64,000 nucleotides of DNA, from NCBI GenBank assembly GCA_007258455.2, contig VDFB02358134.1, positions 215,559,565 to 215,623,564 on the forward strand, written 5' to 3'. Below, in pieces: positions 56,532 to 64,000 of this stretch; the first letter of the stretch is position 1, and each line of letters opens with the position of its first letter. The translations under genes were made by a program, and so were the position numbers. The stretch is from Sequoia sempervirens. Lineage: Eukaryota; Streptophyta; Pinopsida; Cupressales; Cupressaceae. The notes beneath the pieces are model-generated. The model was not told the origin of the DNA, did not search any database, and saw only the letters and a program-made list of their open reading frames with translations.

Positions 56532-56839
56532 ACACTAACTCATTTGACTACAAAATCCAACAAAAATTTCCAAGGAAAGATGGATAATTAGATGTATTGT
56601 TGGGTACTAGTGATATTTAATGTGTAATTTTCATTTTTTTATAATTTTATCCTCGACATTCGTTGAAATTTTGACGAACCTATTTTTTTGTCAAAATTGT
56701 GACAAAGAGTTTTTGTCAAAATTTTGACGAACATGAGAAGTCAAAATTGAGACCGACATAAATAAAAAGTGATATCAACTATTTATTGCGACAACGTTTT
56801 ACGATACTTACGAATTTTCTCTACTTGTGAATTTGCTAT
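56532..56839. other. Short segment of unknown origin, possibly a DNA-transposon remnant
   Basis: Starts CACTAACTCATTTGACTAC where the long-unit ORF stops. It contains the perfect palindrome GTCAAAATTTTGAC (56715-56728) and related GAAATTTTGACGAAC words, and ends with GCGACAACG...ACTTACGAATTTTCTC before the next LTR. CACTA start and GCGACAA-type subterminal words recall CACTA elements, but I see no convincing terminal inverted repeat. Confidence 0.3.
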
Positions 56840-58001
56840 TGTAGACACATAAAAATGACCTAGGCCTACAAGCTCTATTTTTACCACTTTCGTCCTAGCA
56901 TAATTATGACATTTAATTATGTCCTTGGTCCACATTCAACTATTAATTAAATAATTCGTAATTATTTAATTAATTTATGTCTTTTATTCTTCATGATTAT
57001 TAAATAAATAAATAATATTTATTTATTCAATATGTCACTAAGGGTCTATTATCTTCTTACAATTATTAATTTATTTAGTTACCATTATTCATTTATTCTT
57101 CCTGATTATTAAATAAATAAATTTCATTTATTTATTTAATATGTCACTAATTCTTATAATTAAATAGATTTATTAATTTATTTAATTATTAATCATCTCC
57201 TCTAAATTAAATAATTATCTTTAATTATTTAATTGTCAAAATTAACATTTCCCTCATTTTAAATAAATGAAATTATTTAAAATGATCTCACATTCTTGAC
57301 TGTCAGTTCATTTTAGTAAATAATCTAAAAATCGATTATTTATTATCAAGCAATCGAGCAGATTCTTGATTTTCCAAATCTGCTTTTCAGTTCAACTCTT
57401 ATCTTCTTGATTTTTCAAATCTCATAAATCAAGCAGTCTTTATCTTCTTGATTTTTGAAAATCTTTTTTTTTTTTGACTAATTATCTCATTTATTCTCGA
57501 TCGCTGATTCAATCTTCTCATATGACATCTCGACCACTCATTTAATTATTTTTCCCTAACCCTGATTAGGGATTATCACATGAAATATCGTCCACAGATT
57601 TTAGGCTTCTGTCAACTTTCAATCTCGTCTGTCCATCCAAAATTGTATTTTCTATAAAATGACAATTTTGCTCACATTTTCGACTACTCATGCTCATACT
57701 TAGATATTGTAGCATTTATACTTGATTTCCTTAAGTCTTAGGCATTTTTTTGGCATAGTAATCAAATCCTTCAAAGCTTGTTTAGGACATTGGCATAGTC
57801 AAAGGATTGCTCATACATTCGATATGAGGGCAATACAATTAGCAAGTTAGAAGGTGCTATGAAGGTGAATCAAGGAAGCTTCAATGAGGAATCTGGTATA
57901 ATCATTCTTCTTATTTTCTTTCATTGTTCTTGATAGTTTCTTTGGGTTTTTATGTTTTTTAATTTGATAATCTAACCTTAGAAAAATAACCCATTGATAC
58001 A
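56840..58001 (+). repeat. 5' LTR of the second Tat-like element
   Basis: Starts TGTAGACACATAAAAATG (same first nine bases as the outer LTR) and ends GATACA before the primer site, 1162 bp. It shares TTAATTA/ATTTATTTA palindromic AT blocks (56940-57250) with the outer LTR but is otherwise diverged. Its partner LTR is not in the window. Confidence 0.82.
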
Positions 58002-58002
58002 T

Positions 58003-58020
58003 TGGTGAACCCAACTGCTT
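58003..58020 (+). other. Primer-binding site (tRNA-Trp-like)
   Basis: TGGTGAACCCAACTGC one base after the LTR end; same core as the site at 17300, so both elements seem to use the same primer tRNA. Confidence 0.58.
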
Positions 58021-60508
58021 TATTTTTTTGTTCCATACCATTTTTTTTATTTTCTGTCATTTTTGTAGGTACAGGTGTATCGAAAGCCGTATTTTATTTT
58101 TATCGCATTGCATCGGATGCGTCATGACACATTCGAAGGATAAAATGACGCAATCGCTCTGAGGTTCCGCATATGTAGTATGAAATGCCACATTCGACAT
58201 AAACGAGCCGCATTTTCCTGTCAGACTAAGACACATTCGTTCTACTGCTATGCATTTGCCTGGTAAAGATTTTTTTTCCTTTTGCATTCTAGTTTTTCTG
58301 TTTTCTGTCATTGTCTATTTTTTTTTTCTATTTTCTATTCTTTTTTGTTTGGCATTCTGGTTTTCTTTTCTAGCATAGGGTTTTCGTGTTCCTAATTTTT
58401 GTTTGTTGAATGTGGCGGTTATATTTCATGAGTCCAAGATGATTTAAGTAAACTACTAACTTGTGGTTATGCAGGTTCGAGTGTCGAAGACTCCATTCTA
58501 AACATTGTGCTTTTTTTTATTAGATTACAACACATTTATTTTTGGTGCACTTAAAATAAACATGTCTTTCATTTTCTCTGATTTTGTTTGAAAGTGGTAG
58601 GCGAGTATGCTCTCACCCTGTGCAAACTAGGTGATCAAAAAGCTAGACCCACTTTATCCTTGTGTAACCCTAATGCAATAACTGAAGTATCCTCTCCCCT
58701 TGTGTAGTAGTGCGATCTTGGGTGTAAGAGAAACGATTATTGCCTCTAGAAATTGGGCCTACCTAGGGATTCACCACCCCAACACGACTCAAACCAGAAA
58801 TGAAGCTAAAGCTAAACTACCCCTGACCGGTATATAAATGTGAATCTTAAGGGAAAACCTAAGATTACGAGTGTGGATGTGTCATACAGACAAAGTAGTA
58901 TTCCCATAAACCCTGTTGAGCTTAACCTCTTCAGGCTGGAGTGCTACCTAATTAGTGATTAATCTCTTGCCCCATGTATGGCCACTTGAACCAGGGTCCC
59001 GATTTAAAAACTCTTGTGTAGTAAGCCCAAAACATTCTATTTGCTAGTACAACACCGGTCGGTGTGAAGCCTTCAACATCTTCGTAGTCTTTAGTAGAGG
59101 TGATCAATCTACCATGGGAGTTTCATAGGGGTTGGAAGCTTGGTTGGCCTAAGAATAGAGTGCACTATAAGGGGGAGCCTGTGCAGCCAAGCTTCTGGAC
59201 TCACACGCTATTGATATGCAGCTAGGGAAACCCATGTGGAGTCTAGCGAATACTGTCCTGGCCTAATGTAGGATCGTACTTGTTCTCTTGTGTGTTTGTT
59301 TACTTTTCAAAATATTGTGCTTGCCAAGTGTTTTCTGGTTACTTAAACAAAACAAACAACACTCAAACATCTAGAAACAAATAATCAGACTTTCAACAAT
59401 TTGGGTTTTTAACCAAAAACATCAAAAATTTGACTTTTTTACATCATGAGATGCATCTGGTAAACCGCAATCGCTCTGTCGCACCGCATTTTCCAGACTT
59501 CGCAATGCATCTGCTCTAATAAATTGCATTTTCTACTCCAAACACCGCATTTTCCTGTCTTAAAATGCATGTTCCTTTTGTAAAGCCACATTCGAAATAC
59601 TTAACCGCATTTGACTTTTGTAAAGCCGCATTTGCTAAACGGAACCGCATTTTCCATTCCCAAAGCTGCATTTGATAGCTGAAACACATTTGCTTCTTGT
59701 AATGACACATTTTCCTATCAACAAAGTAAACCCTATTTTAGACCAGAATCTGAGTCCAAACATCTTGGCTTACTTTCAAACATCTTTTTCAAAAGTCTTT
59801 GTCAGAAACCAGAATCGAAATTGCTCAAAACATCCATCATTTGCATTCATTAGCTTGCACTTTAACCATAGGTTTAAAATTTCCATATTTTAGTTGCATT
59901 CCTTAGGTGTCATAATCATCATTTTTTTCCCCTTAGGTTTCATCTTGGCAAACTTTGGATTAGGAAAAATCTCCACACTTTGTAAACACCATTGTTTTCA
60001 AAATTAGGGTATGTTGGGACATAGTCATTATTCCCCTTTTCGGTCATTGTCATTTTTGTGAGAACCTCCAACTCAATAGTCTAGTTAGGTAGGCTCACTC
60101 GTCATTTTGACCTTGTCATTTAGTCCCTTTAGCAAGTCCTTTTGATAACCTAAATTGAGACATACATCAAGCTTAGAGTGGTTAGACAAACCTTTCTCCA
60201 AACATTGTCCAAACTTAGTCATCATTTCAAACTTAGACTTTGCATTTTCCACCTCTAGTCCTCATTTTGAACCTAGACTTTGCATTAATTGCCTTACTAG
60301 TCCTTCATCAGAATTACCATCTTAGTCCTCATTCGACACTTTGGCTTTGACAACCTTGTTATTTTGCACCAATCATTTCCTTAGTCATCACCTTGCATTG
60401 TCATCCCTCATTATCAAGAATACAAAAAAAAAAAAAAAACACATAGGCTAGTATCATCCTTGCATTTCATCATCATTTTCATTACCCTCATTTGAGCAAT
60501 TCCCTTTT
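58021..60508 (+). other. Leader with two arrays of CGCAT-type motifs
   Basis: Non-coding. Motif copies (CGCATTTG, CGCATTTTCC, CACATTCG, GCATCTG) cluster at about 58090-58260 and 59445-59715, roughly 14 in the second cluster. 59165-59290 matches the outer leader at 17570-17690. An A18 run lies near 60425. The stretch 58300-59160 has no counterpart in the outer element. Confidence 0.7.
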
Positions 60509-60862
60509 ATGGTGGAAACTAGACTCCAAATAAAGAAAAGACAAATAGAAAACTTTGGACAAGATTCTAATTCCAATGTCACCAATCACACTTTTGACCC
60601 AAATTGGACTTTTGATGACCCATTCAACAACATGAATACTCAACCTCTCACGACCATACCATCCTCATCAAACAACCCCTTTGAACCATTCTTACGTAAG
60701 GATGAATATGGAAAAATACTCAAGGAAAACCTAGAGGTAGAAGCACAAGATCCAGAGGCGGCCTACTTTGTCGAACAAATGGTCTTATATGATAGAGACA
60801 AATATTTGGCCATACTTTTAAGTCAAGGAGCTAAATTACCTCATGGGTTCGACATTGATTAG
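60509..60862 (+). pseudogene. gag N-terminal domain of the second Tat-like element
   Basis: 117 codons from Met at 60509 (MVETRLQIKKRQIENFGQDS). Contains NPF motifs (SNNPFEPF) and the conserved AQDPEAAYFVEQMVLYDRDK ... LPHGFDID block also found at 18897-19137. It ends at a TAG after GFDID. By comparison with the outer element this is the start of the gag polyprotein. A frame change follows before 60979. Function not known. Confidence 0.7.
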
Positions 60863-60978
60863 CTTGAGATCGACATCTCCTGCTAGTAATGTCAACAATA
60901 CAAAACATGTCAAATAGTGGTTAACATCCAAACACCACAAGCAATACCTTTTTTGATGCTACCTCACAAAATGTCACA

Positions 60979-62555
60979 ATGACCATGAGTGCTACCTCCA
61001 ACATTCCAAACAACTCCAATTCAATAAACGCTACATCCATTGGAGGATCACAATCCGTCATAGTGCCCACAATATCCATGACATTGTCACAATCGACTGG
61101 AACCACCTTTGGGTCCTCGGCAGTGTGGGAAAGTTATTCCAATACTCTCTTTACCACTATGATAAATTCCATGGGGGCATCATCAAGCCATACAAATCCT
61201 CCATTGACAACTACATCTAGTACCATGAGTACATCTTCATCATATCCTCTCATTGGTATCTCACAAAATCCTTTGGGTGGAGGTAAATGGCGTATCTTTA
61301 TTCAAGGACAACAAAAAAATGTTAACGCGTCAACAAAGCCTAATTCCATCACCTCCCAAGGACAAAATACAACCATTCCCCTTGTACAAACCCAACAATT
61401 TGGACAAGGAAGTCAAAACACACAACCTATGGCATCATTCTCACATCAAAATATTCATGGTCGCCATATTCCCCAAATATCGACCCAAATGGCTGGGGGA
61501 CACATCCCAACATACTCATCCCATATTCATACCCACCAACATGCCCCAATCCAAAATTTCAATACCAACAACACGCAAATCAGAACACATCATACATGTC
61601 ACAACAACATGTACCTCAACAACACACCAACATCTACTCACAAAAAATGGGGACCTATGGCATACCAATCAATCCGATGTATGGGACCACAAATGACCCT
61701 ATAATCGATGTCTTGCAAGCAAAACTGATGGGTCTAGAGAAGACCATAGAAAACATACAAATATTCGGCAAGAAATCAGAAGTGTCATATGATCTATCCG
61801 TATATCCCTTCAACATGAACTTATACATGCCACCATTTCCTCCAGGATGTGTGTCACCTAATTTTACCAAATACAAAAGAAAGACAAACCCTATTGAACA
61901 TGTCCGAGAATTTGCAACCAACTATATGGACGTCGCCTATGAACAAACGTACTTGATGAGACTCTTTTCTAAAATTCTTGCAGGTCCTACCCTCGAATGG
62001 TTCTCCACTCAAAAGGATATCCAAACATGGGATGAAATTAAACACAAATTCATAAAAAATTACACGTACATCATTGACATGGACACCTCTATTACTAGCT
62101 TATGCAATCTCACGCAAGAGGATGCTAGTGAAACACTCATCCCATTCTTCCATAAATGGAGAAGTCTACCTAGTCATTGTCACATCGACATACCCAAAAA
62201 GGAAAAGGTGAACATGTTCATTCAAACACTTCTAGGACCCTTAAAATATGCATTACAAGTACATTGTTGCACAACATTCACAGACCTAGTTGAAAAAGGT
62301 GCCCAGATAGAGAAAGCCCTTATTGCAAATGGAGAGCTAAAGTACGGTCCTAAAAATACAAATGCAAATCATCCCACTGAAAAAAATAAGTACTGGGTAA
62401 AAAATAAACATGTTACCAACGACGGTGTTGTTGATGCCAAGGCTATAAACACTATGGGTCTTGTACTAGCTCTGAAAGGGGTTCAACCGCAAAACAAGCC
62501 AACGACGATACTAACACTCTCCACCAATGCCATCCCAAAAAACCAAAATGGTTAA
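60979..62555 (+). pseudogene. gag of the second Tat-like element
   Basis: Plus strand. A Ser/Thr/Gln-rich N-terminal part (60979 to about 61590) passes into a second frame near 61555-61565 by a 1-base indel. From there 319 codons are open to 62555: a coiled stretch (LQAKLMGLEKTIENIQIFG), then the capsid domain (LMRLFSKILAGPTLEWFSTQ, DEIKHKFIKNYTYIID, FFHKWRSLPSHCHIDIPKKE), ending in a Lys/Asn-rich tail (HVTNDGVVDAKAINT, shared with 24541-24580). It is the longest intact capsid frame in the window. Confidence 0.9.
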
Positions 62556-62778
62556 AACAGTCAAAATCAAGGACAATACCGTCAGATGAGACAATTCCCC
62601 AGAGGTCACACATACACTCCCTTGGGTGAGTCCATGGAGGAATTCCTCAAGAAATGCCTTCAGAACAGTCTCATCACACTTGAAGAACCAAAACCGTATT
62701 ACCCAGGACAATTTAAACCATCATTGTGGGATGATAATTCCTTCTGTGCTTACCATCGGGCTAAAGGACATAAGACAT
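62556..62778 (+). pseudogene. gag C-terminus and left half of the zinc knuckle
   Basis: Continues after a TAA (62553-62555), shifting to the frame open at 62586. It carries a proline-rich stretch and DDNSFCAYHRAKGHKT, the CxxHxxxxH half of a zinc knuckle. The last Cys is at 63574 onward, across the inserted inverted-repeat element. Confidence 0.8.
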
Positions 62779-63577
62779 GGGTATGTGCAGGATCATGATG
62801 GGCCAAAAAGTGGTAATATGATGGGTATGTGGCTGACGACTATTTTTTTACCCAAAATTGATGAAACGAAAAGGGTTTTTAAAGGAGATTCTCATCTTTC
62901 CACCAATATAAATTATGCTTTACTTTGAGTTTAATAAGTAATTATTATTCATTTTCTATTCAAATTATGACTAAAGTCCCAATTGATAGGTTGATTGAAA
63001 AATATCTATAGCTTTCAAATGGTATCAGATTTTTTGAATCCAAAACATCCGTCACATTCTATGCTTCACATACTATAGGAAAAAAAAAGAAAATTTGAAT
63101 TTCATGAATTTTTGACCAAGTTAAGGTGGTCATACATACAATTTTTTATTTTTATTTTTAAATTTGTAATATAAAATTCATAATTAATTATTTACTTGGA
63201 AAAAAATTACAAAAAAATATGCATCACATCGGGGAATAAGTCCTCTACTTATATCTAAAATCTTATAAAAAAATATTATCATTTTATTGTGGTTAAGGTG
63301 GTCAGATAGACACCTACTTCTTATTTTTTCCCTGAAATTTAAGTACCACTGCATCGAAATTTAAAATTTTCACCAAATAGATTTTTTTATTTTTTAAACA
63401 TACCTAGTAGTTTAGAAACTACAGTCAATTTTCTTTAGATATTATTCTTACACATTTTTGAAATAACATAGATAACTTATTCAAATTTTTATGTCAAGTT
63501 GCCTAACTCTAATTTTTCTGAATTTTTTGCCACTTAATGGCCTATTTTTTCCATGATGATCCTGCACATGCCCACAT
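62775..63577. repeat. ACAT target duplication flanking the inverted-repeat element
   Basis: ACAT occurs at 62775-62778 and 63574-63577. Counting one copy joins the zinc-knuckle halves with the frame and residue spacing seen in the outer element's knuckle. Confidence 0.78.
62779..63573. mobile_element. 795-bp inverted-repeat DNA element with 4-bp target duplication
   Basis: Left end GGGTATGTGCAGGATCAT(G)ATGG; right end, reversed and complemented, GGGCATGTGCAGGATCAT(C)ATGG: 21 of 23 positions match. Flanked by ACAT. The interior is AT-rich and non-coding, with a GTTAAGGTGGTCA word repeated near 63120 and 63292. It is a non-autonomous element. The 4-bp duplication and GGG terminus fit none of the common plant superfamilies cleanly (Harbinger 3 bp, hAT 8 bp, Mutator 9 bp, mariner TA). 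Confidence 0.78.
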
Positions 63578-64000
63578 CGTCATGTCGACAAATCAAAAAT
63601 ATTGTGCAAGACCTTATCAAGAGTCGAATAATCGAATTGGGTGGGCCAGAATTTCCATCAAATGTTGACCATACCATTCATGAGAACCCATTGCAAGACC
63701 ATGGTTCTAATAATGCTTCCATGTCAGGTCCTAAGAAAAAAAATAATCAAGCCAATTACACTCGCACCAAGTATGACTATTCCAGTGGACCTACTATAAA
63801 ACAATGTCCGAACTGACGATGAATACATCAACACCATCACAGTCAAATGAGCACCCTAATGCAATGCCACTACTCGAAGCGGCAAGATCACCATAGCTGG
63901 TCTGCCTCTTGCTAGGAAACCTAAGATTAACATACTTGGTCCATCTCCTAGGAAGTCACAACCCACCTCAACCACAAAGCAATGGAAACCTAAGAGATAG
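63574..64000 (+). pseudogene. gag C-terminus after the insertion, running off the window
   Basis: SCRQIKNIVQDLIKSRIIEL begins after the insertion, providing the last Cys of the zinc knuckle. A Pro/Asn-rich segment follows (DHGSNNASMSGPKKKNNQAN). Corresponds to 24890-25080 of the outer element. Frames break near 63816. The protease would lie beyond 64000. Confidence 0.75.

Larger units (their letters stand above)
56840..64000 (+). mobile_element. Second Tat-like Ty3/gypsy element, 5' part (runs off the window)
   Basis: Begins with an LTR (56840-58001), then a tRNA-Trp-like primer site, a motif-rich leader, the gag N-terminal domain and gag capsid, all related to the outer element. The 3' part is outside the window. 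Gag is better preserved here, so this copy is probably younger or less damaged. Confidence 0.85.

Noticed and set aside
58180..58320. Short basic minus-strand frame near 58057-58311
   Set aside because: Falls in the motif-rich leader; no conservation with the outer element's leader.

Overview
This window is plant nuclear DNA made almost entirely of nested, decayed LTR retrotransposons. I see no intact host gene, rRNA, tRNA or CRISPR array. The polyprotein types (Ty1/copia with an initiator-Met primer site; Ty3/gypsy with two RNase H domains), the AT-rich intergenic sequence and the depth of nesting suggest a seed plant with a very large genome. A gymnosperm is my guess, not something the sequence proves.

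Layout. (A) 1-8042 and 15944-16174 plus 52252-56531 are two copies of a long repeat unit carrying a decayed, glutamate/lysine-rich minus-strand ORF. They sit exactly on either side of a minus-strand Ty3/gypsy gag-pol (8972-15940), as LTRs would. (B) A Tat-like Ty3/gypsy element on the plus strand occupies 16175-52246. Its LTRs are 16175-17297 and 51034-52246, and its target duplication CCTCC is at 16170-16174 and 52247-52251. It landed in the right-hand long unit. (C) Three later insertions lie inside it: a 4.04-kb single long unit (19138-23180, TSD CACCT) in gag; a complete Ty1/copia element (27891-35146, minus strand, two 1544-bp LTRs, TSD ATGAC) in the reverse transcriptase; and a second minus-strand Ty3/gypsy element (37896-48611, 2.1-kb LTRs) just after the integrase. 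Removing the first two insertions with one TSD each restores the host reading frame, so the order of events is secure. (D) 56532-56839 is a short unexplained, possibly CACTA-like segment. (E) From 56840 to the window end lies the 5' part of a second Tat-like element (LTR, tRNA-Trp-like primer site, motif-rich leader, gag). Its gag zinc knuckle is split by a 795-bp inverted-repeat element with a 4-bp target duplication.

The most unusual points are these. The two minus-strand gypsy elements carry the second (archaeal-type) RNase H between protease and reverse transcriptase; the plus-strand Tat element carries it after the ordinary RNase H. A hairpin-centred LTR block of about 60-85 bp is shared between the copia element and the second gypsy element, which belong to different superfamilies. 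The long repeat unit is multi-kilobase and ORF-bearing and behaves like an LTR. Two neighbouring hairpins with compensatory stem changes lie in the 3' region of the Tat element. In-frame stops are mostly TAG at glutamine positions, as expected from deamination of methylated CHG sites.
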